In this document: piece by piece, positions 35,182 through 44,338 of the stretch | How the letters are laid out: every line of letters starts with the position of its first letter | How positions within the stretch are numbered: the stretch's first letter is position 1 | DNA from: Gemmatimonadota bacterium | Lineage (GTDB): Bacteria > Gemmatimonadota > Gemmatimonadetes > Gemmatimonadales > GWC2-71-9 | DNA length: 64,000 bases | Direction: 5' to 3' | Assembly: GCA_003222035.1 (NCBI GenBank) | Contig: QHUS01000073.1 | Location: 13,990 to 77,989 of the forward strand | The notes under the pieces: model-generated | Seen by the model: only the letters and a program-made list of their open reading frames with translations | The model's database searches: none | Told to the model about the DNA's origin: nothing | Program-made: the position numbers and the translations under genes

Positions 35182-37490
35182 CACAGCAGCGCCACCGGAT
35201 CCCGATCCACCACCACCCCCCGCGCTCGCGCACCTAACGCCCGCACGACGCGCCCGATGGCGCGCGGCTCGACCGCCTTCACCAGCACGTGCCAGCGCCA
35301 GCGTCCCTTGATCCGCTCGATCGGGCAGGGGGCCGGGCCGAGCACGGTGAGGGCGCCCCCGAGCCGCTCGGTGTTCGCTCGCGCCAGCCATGTGGCGACG
35401 CGTTCGGCTGTGCGCCGGGCCCGCTCCGCGTCTTCATGCGCGGCTACGAAGCGCGCCAGGCGGACGTGAGGCGGGTACAGGGGGTGTGGCGGGGCGCGCA
35501 GCGGCAGCTCGCTGGCGGCGAACTGCGCCACGGAATGCACCGCCGCGGCGCGGATCGCGTAATGGTCGGGCGCCCGGGTCTGGACGTACACCCGGCCACC
35601 CTTAGGCCCGCGTCCGGCCCGGCCCGCGACCTGAGCCACGAGCTGGAAGGTCCGCTCCGCGGCGCGAAAGTCGGGGAGATGCAGCCCGGTGTCCGCATCC
35701 ACGACGCCGACCACGGTCACGTTCGGGAAGTCCAGCCCCTTCGCGATCATCTGGGTCCCGAGCAGGATGTCGACCTGGCCCCCTGCCATGCGCTCGAGCA
35801 CGCGGTGGTGGGCCCACTTCGTGCTCGTCGTGTCCAGATCCATCCGGACGATGCGCGACTCGGGAAAGCGCAGGGCCAGGAAATGCTCGAGCTGCTGGGT
35901 CCCGAGCCCCCGCATGCGCTGCGTCTCCTTGCCGCACACGCTGCACGCTGCGGGAATCGGCTCCTCATGGCCGCAGTAATGGCACCGCAGGGCGGCTGGG
36001 GTCTGGTGCACGGTGAGGGCGATCGCGCAACGGGGGCAGTCACGCACGGTGCCGCAGGCAGGGCACTGCAGGAACGTGGCGAAGCCACGGCGATTCAGCA
36101 GCAGAATCACCTGCTCTTGTCGCGCGAGGGCGCCACGCACGGCCTGGTCGAGCACCTCGGTCCACGGGACCCCGCGCGACTCGGGGACGCGCTCGGCGAC
36201 GCGCAGATCCACGACTTCGACCGGCGGTAAGGGTCGCGCGCCGATCCGCTCCGGCAGATCGAAGCGCACGGCTCTGCCGGCGGCCGCGAGGTGCAGCGCC
36301 TCCAGCGATGGGGTGGCGCTGCCGAGAATGACTCGTGCTCCACCCCCCCCTCCACCCTCGAGCCGCGCCCGCTCGAGCGCGACGTCGCGGGCATGATAGC
36401 GCGGCGCGGTTCCCTGTTTGTAGCTCGCTTCATGCTCCTCGTCCACCACGATCGCGCCGAGCCGCACCACCGGGGCGAACACCGCCGAGCGCGGTCCCAC
36501 CGCGACCCGTCGCTCGCCGCGGCGCAGGGCACGCCAGGCGTCGGCCCGCTCGCCGTCCGACAATCCGGAATGCAAGACCGCCACCTGGTCACCGAAGACT
36601 CCGCGCACCCGCGCGACCGTCTGGGGCGTGAGCGCAATCTCCGGTACGAGGACGATCGCCCCCTGTCCGGCGGCCACCAGGCTCCGCAAAACCTCGAGAT
36701 ACACCAACGTCTTCCCCGACCCGGTGACACCCTGGAGCAGGACAGGCGTCTCGACGGGAGTCGCGAGGATCCCTTGCACCACGCGACGCTGGTCGGCGGT
36801 GAGTTCGGGAGGCGGCGGCGACGACAGGCCGGCAAACGGGTCACGCGCCTTCGGCACGTGGTCGTAGCGCCCGAGCCCCTGGTCGACGACCCCTTGGAGC
36901 GCCGCCGCCGAAAGCCCCAGACGGTCGATCAGGTGTCGGACCGGCGCGGAGCCGCCGATCGCCTCCAGCGTCTCGTAGGCAACCCGGCGCTTGGGCGCGC
37001 GCTTGAATACGCGCTCCCGCTCGAGCAGCGACGGCAGTGTCGCCGTCAGCACCAGCACCCGCTCCGTCGACTCGCCAGGCCCTTCCGGCCGGCGCGCGCT
37101 CCACAGGCCGCCCGGCAGCAGGGCGCGCAGGGCCAGGCCGAGCGGCGTTCCATAGTAACGGCTGATCCACACGCCGAGCGCGAACAGGGCTGGTGTGATG
37201 GCCGGCTCCGCGTCGGGCGCGCGCAGGATTGGCTTCGTCGCCACAGCGGGCGCCGGTGCGTCGACTGCAGCGACGATTCCCACCACCTGCCGCCGCTGCA
37301 GCGGCACGATGACGCGCGCGCCTGGCACGACGCGATCCTCGAGCTCGAAGGGGATCTGGTAGGTGTAATTGCGCGAAACGGGGACGGGGAGGACGACTTC
37401 GGCGTACCGCGGCTGCAGCCGCGGCTCGGCGCCTACGGCTGAAGCCGCTATCAGCGGCAGACGCCGAGCCGCGAGTTCACTCGTGCTCAA
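35181..37490 (-). CDS. priA: Primosomal protein N' (replication restart helicase)
   Basis: A 769-residue superfamily 2 helicase that reloads the replisome at stalled forks. An N-terminal DNA-binding region (YAEVVLPVPVSRNYTY) is followed by a helicase core with GVTGSGKT, DEEHEASYKQ and GSATPS motifs, the zinc module between the lobes (CPACG, CPRC, CHYCG, CSVCG) and QVAGRAGR. The TTG 37490 start is weakly supported; the first 30 residues are not conserved and a later start is possible. Confidence 0.95.
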   Translation of the reverse strand: MSTSELAARRLPLIAASAVGAEPRLQPRYAEVVLPVPVSRNYTYQIPFELEDRVVPGARVIVPLQRRQVVGIVAAVDAPAPAVATKPILRAPDAEPAITPALFALGVWISRYYGTPLGLALRALLPGGLWSARRPEGPGESTERVLVLTATLPSLLERERVFKRAPKRRVAYETLEAIGGSAPVRHLIDRLGLSAAALQGVVDQGLGRYDHVPKARDPFAGLSSPPPPELTADQRRVVQGILATPVETPVLLQGVTGSGKTLVYLEVLRSLVAAGQGAIVLVPEIALTPQTVARVRGVFGDQVAVLHSGLSDGERADAWRALRRGERRVAVGPRSAVFAPVVRLGAIVVDEEHEASYKQGTAPRYHARDVALERARLEGGGGGGARVILGSATPSLEALHLAAAGRAVRFDLPERIGARPLPPVEVVDLRVAERVPESRGVPWTEVLDQAVRGALARQEQVILLLNRRGFATFLQCPACGTVRDCPRCAIALTVHQTPAALRCHYCGHEEPIPAACSVCGKETQRMRGLGTQQLEHFLALRFPESRIVRMDLDTTSTKWAHHRVLERMAGGQVDILLGTQMIAKGLDFPNVTVVGVVDADTGLHLPDFRAAERTFQLVAQVAGRAGRGPKGGRVYVQTRAPDHYAIRAAAVHSVAQFAASELPLRAPPHPLYPPHVRLARFVAAHEDAERARRTAERVATWLARANTERLGGALTVLGPAPCPIERIKGRWRWHVLVKAVEPRAIGRVVRALGARARGVVVDRDPVALL

Positions 37491-37496
37491 GAGCGC

Positions 37497-38531
37497 TCAC
37501 GGAGTGTGGTCCGACCGCCGCCGGACGCCTAGTCCCGGTCCGGTGGGCAACCGAATCTGCCCGCCCTCGATGGTGGCACCGAGGAAGGGGTCGTTCACGG
37601 TCAGGGCCGCGCCGTCCAGGTCGGCGGCGTCCACCAGAGGCGTGAAGTGAGCCGCCGCAGTGATGCCGAGCGACGATTCGATCATGCACCCCACCATGAC
37701 GAGCATGCCGTGCGCCCGCGCCGTCGCAATCATGCGCAGGGCTTCCCGCAACGAGCCACACTTCGCGAGCTTGATATTGATGCCGTCCACCGCGCCTGCG
37801 AGCCGCGGGATGTCGGTCGCGACAATGCAGCTCTCGTCGACCACCACGGGCAGAATGCCCCGACGGCGCACGGCGGCCAGCCCCTCGAGATCGTCGGGGG
37901 GGAGAGGCTGCTCCACGAACTCGACACCGAACTCCTTGAGAATGGGGAGCATGTGGAGGGCGCGCTCGCGCGTCCACCCCGCGTTCGCGTCCACCCGGAG
38001 CGGCTTGTCGGTCGCGTCCCGCACCGTCCGGAGAATCGCTTCGTCGCGGTCGGTCCCAAGTTTGATCTTGAGGATCGGGTAGGCCGAGGCTTCCTGCACC
38101 TTCTGGCGAATCTTCTCGGGCGTATCGAGGCCGATGGTGAACGAGGAGCGCGGTGCGCGGGCCGGGTCGAGCCCCCATAGGCGCCACACCGGCTGATTCA
38201 GGCGTTTGCCGACCAGATCGTGCAGTGCGGCGGACAACGCCACGCGCGCCGCGCCATTCTTCGGCACCACCTGGGCGAACTTCGCCTCAGTCGCATCGAG
38301 ATCGAACGGGTCCGCGGGAAGATGCGGCTCCAGCCGCTTGAGCGCGCCCAGCACGGTGTCCGCCGTCTCGCCGTAGTAACGCGACGGATCGGCTTCCCCC
38401 CACCCTTCCAGGCCGTCCCCGTCCGTGAGGCGCACCCACACGACGCGCGTGTCGTCATCGCCGCCCCGCGCGATGACGAACGGGTGCTTGGTCTTGAGCG
38501 TGATGACTTCGGCGACGAGCCTTAGAGCCAT
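37497..38531 (-). CDS. Dipeptide (L-Ala-D/L-Glu) epimerase, enolase superfamily
   Basis: A 344-residue mandelate-racemase/enolase-superfamily enzyme. Active-site elements in order: the LKIKLG acid/base lysine pair, VDANAGW, VEQPLPP, VVDESC metal ligands and INIKLAKCGS with the second lysine. This subgroup epimerises cell-wall dipeptides, which would complement the muropeptide-recycling operon at 23-27 kb, though other substrates are possible. ATG 38531 is used; it lies within the last codons of corA (10-bp overlap). An upstream GTG 38552 is an alternative. Confidence 0.85.
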   Translation of the reverse strand: MALRLVAEVITLKTKHPFVIARGGDDDTRVVWVRLTDGDGLEGWGEADPSRYYGETADTVLGALKRLEPHLPADPFDLDATEAKFAQVVPKNGAARVALSAALHDLVGKRLNQPVWRLWGLDPARAPRSSFTIGLDTPEKIRQKVQEASAYPILKIKLGTDRDEAILRTVRDATDKPLRVDANAGWTRERALHMLPILKEFGVEFVEQPLPPDDLEGLAAVRRRGILPVVVDESCIVATDIPRLAGAVDGINIKLAKCGSLREALRMIATARAHGMLVMVGCMIESSLGITAAAHFTPLVDAADLDGAALTVNDPFLGATIEGGQIRLPTGPGLGVRRRSDHTP

Positions 38532-39538
38532 CTGCGGCGGTGCAGCCACCACACGATCCCCGCCGACACGACGCCCATCGCGGCGAGAGCGGCCCAGAAC
38601 CCCAATGGGTCGTGCACCAGCGGCATGCGGCTGAAGTTCATGCCGAAGATGCCACCCAGCACGATGAGCGGAAGCGCGATCGTCGCGACGATGGACAGCT
38701 GCTTCATCACCCGGTTCATCCGGTTCGACGTCTGCGACAGGTAGGTCTCGAGCACGCCGGCGAGCAGGTCGCGTGTGGTGTCCACCGATTCCATGATGCG
38801 GATCGTGTGGTCGTAGACGTCCCGGTAGTAGAGCTGCGTCTCGGCCCGAATGTAGGTCGAGGGACGGTTGGTGAGAATGTTGAGCACTTCGCGCAGCGGC
38901 CCGATGTGCCGGCGGAACGCGAATGCCGCGCGCTTCGACTTGAAGATTTCGTGAATCAAACCCTCGTCGAAGTCCTCGAACAGGCGTTCCTCGAGACGAT
39001 CGACAAGGGCGTTCATCTGCTCGACCAGCGGGAAGTACGCGTCCACAGCCTGGTCGATGATGGCGTGCATCGTGGCCTCGGCGCCCCGGGCCAGGAGGTC
39101 AGCGCTGCGCTGCAACCGCTCGCGCACCGCCTCGCATCCGACCGCCGTCACCGCGTGCACCGTGACGAGGAAGTTCTTGCCGAGGAAGTAGTAGAGGTTG
39201 TAGGTCTCGATATCGTAGGGATCGCGCGTCGTATGATCGAACCGGATGCCCGCCATGACCACGAACACGTAGCGGTCGTACTCCTCGAGCTTGACGCGGG
39301 TCCGGGGCGAAAGCGTGTCCTCCACGGCCAGTGGGTGGAACTCGAACACCTTCTCGAGCAGCGCGTGCTGGTGCATGTCCGTGCTGTCGATATCCACCCA
39401 CAGCTCGCCTTCGCCGGACCGGATGACCTCGAGCATCCGGGTCGGAGAGAGAAACTGCTCGATCCCGCCGTCCGGGCGACGATAGATACTGGCAGGCCAG
39501 TGTTTGGAGACCTGCGGCGCCGTGGCAGTCGTGGCCAT
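38522..39538 (-). CDS. corA: CorA-type magnesium/cobalt transporter
   Basis: A 338-residue channel. A large cytoplasmic funnel domain is followed by two C-terminal membrane helices; the pore signature GMNF is present (GGIFGMNFSRMPL). Pentameric CorA imports Mg2+ and is gated by cytoplasmic Mg2+. ATG 39538 is chosen over TTG 39544. No regulatory leader such as a Mg2+ riboswitch is recognisable upstream. Confidence 0.93.
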   Translation of the reverse strand: MATTATAPQVSKHWPASIYRRPDGGIEQFLSPTRMLEVIRSGEGELWVDIDSTDMHQHALLEKVFEFHPLAVEDTLSPRTRVKLEEYDRYVFVVMAGIRFDHTTRDPYDIETYNLYYFLGKNFLVTVHAVTAVGCEAVRERLQRSADLLARGAEATMHAIIDQAVDAYFPLVEQMNALVDRLEERLFEDFDEGLIHEIFKSKRAAFAFRRHIGPLREVLNILTNRPSTYIRAETQLYYRDVYDHTIRIMESVDTTRDLLAGVLETYLSQTSNRMNRVMKQLSIVATIALPLIVLGGIFGMNFSRMPLVHDPLGFWAALAAMGVVSAGIVWWLHRRRWL

Positions 39539-39565
39539 ACGCAAAGTATCGGAGGAACGAAGGTG

Positions 39566-40480
39566 TCAGGCAAGCGCGCGCACGTGCGCGCGCGCACCGG
39601 CGCCGAGCAGGTCGAGCCGGTACCCCCCCTCGAGTACACCGACCACCGGCGCCGGCGCGACGCGGGCGCGCAGCTCCTTCGTCCAGTGCGTCATGTCATC
39701 CGGCTCGAGCGTGAATCCACCCAGCGGATCGCCGGAGAGCGAGTCGAACCCGGCGGAGACGAGGACCAGATCCGGGCTCCACCCCGTGAGCGCGCGCTCG
39801 ACGGCGGCAAGCAGATCGCGCACGTAGGTGGCGCGCGGCAGCCCCGGCGGCCGGGGCACGTTGAACACGTTGCCCACCCCGCGGTCCCCCTCGGCGCCCG
39901 TCCCCGGGTACCAGGGATACTGGTGCATCGACACGTAGCGGATCGACGGATCGCGCTCGACCAGGGCCTGCGTGCCGTTCCCGTGGTGCACGTCCCAATC
40001 CACAATGAGGACGCGCGCCTTCCCCAGCGTCTGCGCGTGCCGCGCTGCCACCACGACGTTATTGATGAGGCAGAACCCCATGGCGCGGTCGGCCAGGGCG
40101 TGGTGTCCGGGGGGACGCGTGACCCCGAAGGCCGACCCGCGCCCGATGCCTTCGTCGACCGCGCCGATGGCCACGCCCGCCGCCGCGATCGCGGCGTCCC
40201 AGCTGTCCCGGCTCATCACCGTGTCGGCGTCGAGCGCGCCACCGCCCATCCGCGCCACACCCTCCAGCGCGTCGAGGTAACGCGCCGCGTGGACCCGCTC
40301 GAGCTGCGCGCGGGTCGCGGGGCGTGCCTCCAGAAACTCCACGACGGATGTCAGCTCGGGCCCCCCCCCTCCCCCCAACGCGGCGAGGACCGCGGCCATC
40401 CGTTCGGGACGCTCGGGGTGGCCGGCGCCCGGATCATGCAGGGCGCAGGTCGGGTTGTGAATGACCGGAACGGACTTCAA
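39566..40480 (-). CDS. Histone deacetylase / acetoin-utilization family deacetylase
   Basis: A 304-residue zinc amidohydrolase. Signature segments: GHPERPERM, TRPPGHHA (catalytic His pair), GFCLINNV, IVDWDVHHGNGT (zinc Asp and His), SAGFDSLSGDPLGGF (zinc Asp) and VLEGGY. Bacterial members deacetylate lysine, polyamines or small amides. The TTG 40480 start overlaps the stop of the upstream two-helix membrane protein by 4 bp. It is the last gene of a four-gene overlapping cassette with a ubiquitin-like protein. The polyamine link with pdaD seven kilobases away is only suggestive. Confidence 0.88.
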   Translation of the reverse strand: MKSVPVIHNPTCALHDPGAGHPERPERMAAVLAALGGGGGPELTSVVEFLEARPATRAQLERVHAARYLDALEGVARMGGGALDADTVMSRDSWDAAIAAAGVAIGAVDEGIGRGSAFGVTRPPGHHALADRAMGFCLINNVVVAARHAQTLGKARVLIVDWDVHHGNGTQALVERDPSIRYVSMHQYPWYPGTGAEGDRGVGNVFNVPRPPGLPRATYVRDLLAAVERALTGWSPDLVLVSAGFDSLSGDPLGGFTLEPDDMTHWTKELRARVAPAPVVGVLEGGYRLDLLGAGARAHVRALA

Positions 40481-40740
40481 TTGTTGAGATGCTTGTCCTG
40501 CAGTAACTCCCGAAGGGACTCCACCTCGGACCGCATCTCCCGGCGGGCGCGCTCCAGCTCCGACATCGCCCGACGATACCGCCGCCACCCGACGACGACC
40601 AGCGCCGAGGCGAGGAGACAGACGACACCCCAGAAAACCAGCATCCGCCTGCCAAGGGCGAGCCCGCTGTACCCGAGCAGCACGCCATCGAGCAGCAGGA
40701 AGCCGACGGTGAAGGTGGTGAGCGTTCGAGACGCGGGCAT
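40477..40740 (-). CDS. Small two-helix membrane protein
   Basis: An 87-residue protein with two predicted membrane helices (about residues 8-27 and 33-52), followed by a basic, coiled-coil-prone tail (SELERARREMRSEVESLREL). ATG 40740 overlaps the ubiquitin-like gene's stop by 1 bp (TGATG). The stop overlaps the deacetylase start. I do not recognise the family; the tail could dock partners. Confidence 0.7.
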   Translation of the reverse strand: MPASRTLTTFTVGFLLLDGVLLGYSGLALGRRMLVFWGVVCLLASALVVVGWRRYRRAMSELERARREMRSEVESLRELLQDKHLNN

Positions 40741-41015
40741 CAACGGACCGCCCTGCGCCGCGCCGGCAGGACGATGAAGGGGGAGTTGGGCACCGCGCCA
40801 AGCGCCGCAACGGTTGTGGCCTCGTTCAACACCTGGGCGCCGAGAAACTTCACGACGTAGTCCCCGAGGGGGATCTGGGCGCGCCTCAGCGCTTGCGACA
40901 GCGCCTGTCGCTTGAGCTCTGCTACCGTAGTGGTGGGTTCGACCGCGAGGAATATCTGATCCCAGGCGTCGGTCACCATCACGCGGACGGCGAACCGCTC
41001 GCCGACCGCCGTCAC
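40740..41015 (-). CDS. Ubiquitin-like (beta-grasp) small protein
   Basis: A 91-residue protein whose pattern follows the ubiquitin fold: a beta-hairpin (FAVRVMV, QIFLAVEP), a helix (TVAELKRQALSQAL), a strand (YVVKFLG), a turn (AQVLNEATTVAAL) and a last strand (SPFIVLPARRR). The VEP-TTTVAELK segment parallels VEP-SDTIENVK of ubiquitin. The C-terminus is RRRAVR, not Gly-Gly, so it is not an obvious conjugating modifier. GTG 41015 overlaps the upstream gene by 4 bp. The fold assignment is by eye. Confidence 0.6.
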   Translation of the reverse strand: MTAVGERFAVRVMVTDAWDQIFLAVEPTTTVAELKRQALSQALRRAQIPLGDYVVKFLGAQVLNEATTVAALGAVPNSPFIVLPARRRAVR

Positions 41016-41290
41016 GCGACCTCCACTCCCGACTCGAGCGGGAGCGTCGAGAAGAAGCGATCCAGGACCTGATCGAAGAAGAGCGTCGAAGCCCGCACGC
41101 GCGTCGTCCCCGTCCCATCCACCCAGACGTGGAGCGCGATCTCCGCGCCACCCTGCCCGCGCAGCACCAGGAACCCCGGCCCTTCCTTCTCTACGAAGGC
41201 GGCCGCGTGGGGCACCCGCTCCGCGAAGAACCGCTTCGCGCGCTCAAGCACCTCTTGGGGTGGCAGCGTGACGGTGGTGGAGTGCGTCAT
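41012..41290 (-). CDS. Small protein of unknown function, first gene of ubiquitin-like cassette
   Basis: A 92-residue protein: an N-terminal helix (PPQEVLERAKRFFAERV) followed by four beta-strands and a C-terminal helix (LFFDQVLDRFFSTL). No known family is recognised. ATG 41290 is chosen because the frame upstream is short and unconserved in character. It overlaps the ubiquitin-like gene by 4 bp and so likely acts with it. Confidence 0.65.
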   Translation of the reverse strand: MTHSTTVTLPPQEVLERAKRFFAERVPHAAAFVEKEGPGFLVLRGQGGAEIALHVWVDGTGTTRVRASTLFFDQVLDRFFSTLPLESGVEVA

Positions 41291-41393
41291 GGCCCGGAAA
41301 GATAGACGCGGCGCCGGCCTCCGCAAAGCTGACAGCCCTCGGTGCCAGGTTGAACGTCCGGCTTGTCAAGTTGACTGACTGGGACCGGGCGAG

Positions 41394-41407
41394 ACCGGCA
41401 CGCCGGT
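41394..41407. promoter_or_regulatory. Short palindrome upstream of hsp20
   Basis: ACCGGC and GCCGGT separated by 2 nt, 64-77 bp before the hsp20 ATG. It lies in the only likely promoter region of the heat-shock gene. It is not a CIRCE element, and no factor is assigned. Confidence 0.3.
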
Positions 41408-41470
41408 TGCGAAGGGCGCGGCCGAAGCATTTCCAGTCACGACCGCCAATAGATAGAAGGAGGATCGACC

Positions 41471-41899
41471 ATGTTCGTCACCACTCGTTCCCTTCAGAGA
41501 GACCCGGTGATCAACCGGATCTTCGACGTGCTGGGCAGCCTCGACGGCGAGAGCCCAGAGACCTCGTGGGTACCGCCGGTGGACATCTTCGAAGACGCCG
41601 AGGGGATTCGGATCATCGCCGAGGTGCCTGGTGTCAAACCCGAAGACGTGAAGATCTCACTCGAGGACAACGTCCTCACGATCCGCGGCTCGAAGCAGCA
41701 GGTCGCCCAGGAGCGCACCGAGCGGGTGCACCGCTACGAGCGGACCTACGGCACTTTCGAGCGCAGCTTTACGCTGCCCGCGACCGTGGACGCGACCAGC
41801 ATCAAGGCGTCCTACGAGCACGGCGTGCTGACCGTGACTCTTCCCAAGGCGGAGAAGGCCAAGCCGCGGCAGATCGAAGTGCAGGTCGCGTCGAAGTAA
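41471..41899 (+). CDS. Hsp20/alpha-crystallin small heat-shock protein
   Basis: A 142-residue chaperone that holds unfolding proteins. The alpha-crystallin domain spans about residues 40-135: PPVDIFEDAEGIRIIAEVPG is read here as PVDIFEDAEG and AEVPGVKPEDVK, then YGTFERSFTLP and the closing ASYEHGVLTVTLPK. A strong ribosome site (AAGGAGGA) lies 8 nt before ATG 41471. It is transcribed alone, away from the ubiquitin-like cassette. Confidence 0.95.
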   Translation: MFVTTRSLQRDPVINRIFDVLGSLDGESPETSWVPPVDIFEDAEGIRIIAEVPGVKPEDVKISLEDNVLTIRGSKQQVAQERTERVHRYERTYGTFERSFTLPATVDATSIKASYEHGVLTVTLPKAEKAKPRQIEVQVASK

Positions 41900-41923
41900 C
41901 GCGGCACCAGACCCGGACGTCGT

Positions 41924-41951
41924 ATAGGGGCGCAGGGTGCTGCGCCCCTAT
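41924..41951. terminator. Hairpin between hsp20 and the convergent receiver-like gene
   Basis: A perfect 12-bp stem (ATAGGGGCGCAG at 41924-41935 with 41940-41951) and a GGTG loop, lying 25 bp after the hsp20 stop and touching the stop of the convergent gene. No T-run follows, so termination efficiency is uncertain, but position and symmetry suit both directions. Confidence 0.6.
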
Positions 41952-42250
41952 GTATTGAGGAGATCGCGTAGCCGCGCTTCCACCTGCGAGTTGGGCACCG
42001 CCGCGGCACCGGCTTCGCGCGCGGCGCGCAGCAGCTCTGCGTGGACGTGAGAGCCGTAGGCGAGCACCGGAATCCCGCGCCCTACGAGGTCGCTGATCCG
42101 CGCCGCCGCTGCCGGCCCATCGAGCTCCAGCACCGCGAGATCACACGCAGCCTCGTCCCTGGACACCTCCGCCCCGGCTGCTGCCACCACGCCGCCGAGC
42201 TTCGAGCGGAACAACAGGTCGCGCGTGGCGAGCAAGACTCGCTTAGCCAT
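41948..42250 (-). CDS. Receiver-like domain protein (degenerate)
   Basis: A 100-residue protein with the alternating alpha/beta pattern of a response-regulator receiver: RVLLATRDLLFRSKLGGVV, CDLAVLELDG, GIPVLAYGSH, then AGAAAVPNSQVEARL. The acidic pocket and conserved Lys of active receivers are not clear, so it may be a pseudo-receiver. It overlaps the zincin gene by 8 bp. Confidence 0.6.
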   Translation of the reverse strand: MAKRVLLATRDLLFRSKLGGVVAAAGAEVSRDEAACDLAVLELDGPAAAARISDLVGRGIPVLAYGSHVHAELLRAAREAGAAAVPNSQVEARLRDLLNT

Positions 42251-42938
42251 GCGGTAACGTGACCTCCACGACCTGCTGCAGCGGGGCCCGCGGGCGCCGG
42301 AACAGATCGAGTAACCGGCGCGCGGGTGTCACGACCAGGATGGCGTCGCCGGGGGGCTGGTCGAGCAGGCCCGCCAGAGTAAGAAACAGCGGCGCGGCGC
42401 CGGCGCGGGGAGGCGGCACGCGATACCGCCGCCCGTGCCACACGACCTCCCCCTGCTCCCCGCTCCCTGCTCCCCCCTCCCTCTCGATGAACACATCGTC
42501 ATCCACCTTATAGACTCCAGGCGCCAGCTCCTCTCCGGATCGATAGAACAGCGGATCGAACGGCTCGCCCTCGCGCCGCGCGAAGTTCTGCTCGGCGGCC
42601 CAGTCGTACGCGGCGAGGGCGTCCACGTTTGCACGCCACTCGAGGTGGTGGCGCAGCTCGTGGGTGAGCGTGTCCCAGGCTTCCTCGTGCCAGTTGAAGT
42701 CGCCCAGACGCGCCAGGCACGCGAACGAGCCATGATAGAGGATGACCCGCGAGTGCAGATCAGCCCCGCTGCCGCTCCACTCGAGCGGCACGCACTCACC
42801 GAGGGTGTAGACGTCGCCGCGCAGGGGATGTGGCAGGGTCTTGGGACTCACGTCGATCGCCACGACTCCATCGCGAAACTCCGGGGGCACGTCGCGGGCG
42901 ATACGGGCGACCAGTGAGCGGAACTCTTCGATTCTCAT
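42243..42938 (-). CDS. Zincin-like metallopeptidase family protein
   Basis: A 231-residue protein with the zinc site THELRHHLEW (HExxH) around residue 105, preceded by the ILYHGSFACLAR segment typical of the short Zincin_1/DUF1025 family. ATG 42938 begins the conserved FRSLVARIARDVPPEF helix. A Gly/Ser/Glu linker at about residues 155-165 is encoded by 7-bp repeat units (42447-42482). Substrate unknown. It precedes the receiver-like gene and follows glyQS. Confidence 0.7.
   Translation of the reverse strand: MRIEEFRSLVARIARDVPPEFRDGVVAIDVSPKTLPHPLRGDVYTLGECVPLEWSGSGADLHSRVILYHGSFACLARLGDFNWHEEAWDTLTHELRHHLEWRANVDALAAYDWAAEQNFARREGEPFDPLFYRSGEELAPGVYKVDDDVFIEREGGAGSGEQGEVVWHGRRYRVPPPRAGAAPLFLTLAGLLDQPPGDAILVVTPARRLLDLFRRPRAPLQQVVEVTLPHG
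42447..42482 (-). repeat. Heptad repeat inside the zincin gene
   Basis: About five 7-bp units of the form CTCCCxG on the plus strand (GGGAGC-type on the coding strand). They encode the GGAGSGEQGE linker. Same 7-bp period as the intergenic elements but no opposing arm here. Confidence 0.6.
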
Positions 42939-42975
42939 ACAGGTGTCGGGGCCGCTGACACCTGACACCTTGCCC

Positions 42976-44313
42976 TCAACCCCTCAACTTTTCCGCCAAG
43001 TACGCCACCAACCGATCCGCCGCAACGCGATCTTGCTTCAGCGTATCGCGATCCCGCACCGTCACCGTGCCATCCTCCGTCGACTGCCCGTCGATGGTGA
43101 TGCCGAAGGGCGTGCCTGCCTCGTCCTGGCGGCGGTAGCGGCGGCCGATCGAGCCGCCATCGTCGTAGAACGTGTTGAACTGCTTCCGGAGGCCGTCGAA
43201 GATGCGGCGGGCGAGCTCCGGCATGCCCTCCTTGTTGACCAGCGGAAAGACCGCGGCCTTCAGCGGCGCGATCGCGGGGTGCAAGCGCAGCACCACGCGT
43301 GGCTCCCCTTCCACGACCTCTTCGTGATAGGCGTCCACCATCACCACGAGCGTCGTGCGATCGGCACCCGCCGATGTCTCCACGACGTACGGGATGAACC
43401 GCTCGTTGGTCGCGACGTCCAGATACTCGAGCTTCTTGCCCGAGAATTCCTGGTGACGTGACAAGTCGAAGTTCGTGCGGTTGTGGATCCCTTCGAACTC
43501 CTGCCAGCCGAAGGGAAACTCGTACTGGATGTCGTACGCATCCTTGGCGTAGTGCGCCAGCTCGTCCTTGGTGTGTTGATGAAAGCGCAGCTTCTCCGCT
43601 TTCAGGCCCAGGCCCAAGAGCCATTTCATCCGCTCGGCGCGCCAGAACTCGAACCACTCAAGGTCGGTCCCCGGCTTCACGAAGAACTGCATCTCCATCT
43701 GCTCGAACTCGCGCGTCCGAAAAATGAAGTTGCCGGGTGTGATCTCGTTCCGGAACGCCTTACCGATCTGCGCGATTCCGAACGGAATCTTCTGCCGCGA
43801 CGACTGCAGCACATTGAGATAATTGACGTAGATCCCCTGCGCCGTCTCGGGCCTCAGGTACACCAGGGCGGCGGCCTCCTCGACAGGGCCCATGAAGGTC
43901 TTGAACATGAGGTTGAACATGCGCGGCGCCGTCAGCGTGCCCTTGCTGCCGCACACGGGACACTGCGCCGTCGGCTCCCCGGGAGTCCCCTTGATGCGGG
44001 GATCGTCCGCCCGAAAGCGATTCTTGCACTGCTTGCAGTCCACCAGCGGGTCGGTGAAGCCCGACACGTGTCCCGACGCCTCCCACACCTTCGCGTGCAT
44101 GAGAATCGCCGCGTCCAGCCCTTCGATGTCGTCCCGATCGTGCACCATCGAGCGCCACCAGCGCTCCTTGATGTTCTTCTTGAGCTCCACGCCGAGCGGG
44201 CCGTAGTCCCACACGGAGCCGAGGCCGCCGTAGATCTCCGAGGACTGAAACACGAAGCCGCGCCGCTTCGCCAGCGACACCAGCTTGTCCATGATGTTGT
44301 CGGTCGGGGACAT
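42976..44313 (-). CDS. glyQS: Glycine--tRNA ligase, single-chain dimeric type
   Basis: A 445-residue class II synthetase that charges tRNA-Gly. Motifs: [20 protein letters not shown] is the N-terminal signature (seen as [18 protein letters not shown]), a zinc insertion (CKQCK, CPVCG), RPETAQG, FRNEITP (motif 2) and ETSAGADRT near motif 3, then the anticodon-binding domain. ATG 44313 is chosen; the frame further upstream is antisense of the glycerate kinase. No T-box leader is visible. Confidence 0.96.
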   Translation of the reverse strand: MSPTDNIMDKLVSLAKRRGFVFQSSEIYGGLGSVWDYGPLGVELKKNIKERWWRSMVHDRDDIEGLDAAILMHAKVWEASGHVSGFTDPLVDCKQCKNRFRADDPRIKGTPGEPTAQCPVCGSKGTLTAPRMFNLMFKTFMGPVEEAAALVYLRPETAQGIYVNYLNVLQSSRQKIPFGIAQIGKAFRNEITPGNFIFRTREFEQMEMQFFVKPGTDLEWFEFWRAERMKWLLGLGLKAEKLRFHQHTKDELAHYAKDAYDIQYEFPFGWQEFEGIHNRTNFDLSRHQEFSGKKLEYLDVATNERFIPYVVETSAGADRTTLVVMVDAYHEEVVEGEPRVVLRLHPAIAPLKAAVFPLVNKEGMPELARRIFDGLRKQFNTFYDDGGSIGRRYRRQDEAGTPFGITIDGQSTEDGTVTVRDRDTLKQDRVAADRLVAYLAEKLRG

Positions 44314-44338
44314 AGAGGGCCGGAAGATAGACGGGCCG

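Noticed and set aside
39541-39565. A magnesium riboswitch or leader for corA
   Set aside because: The upstream gap is too short and shows no conserved structure.
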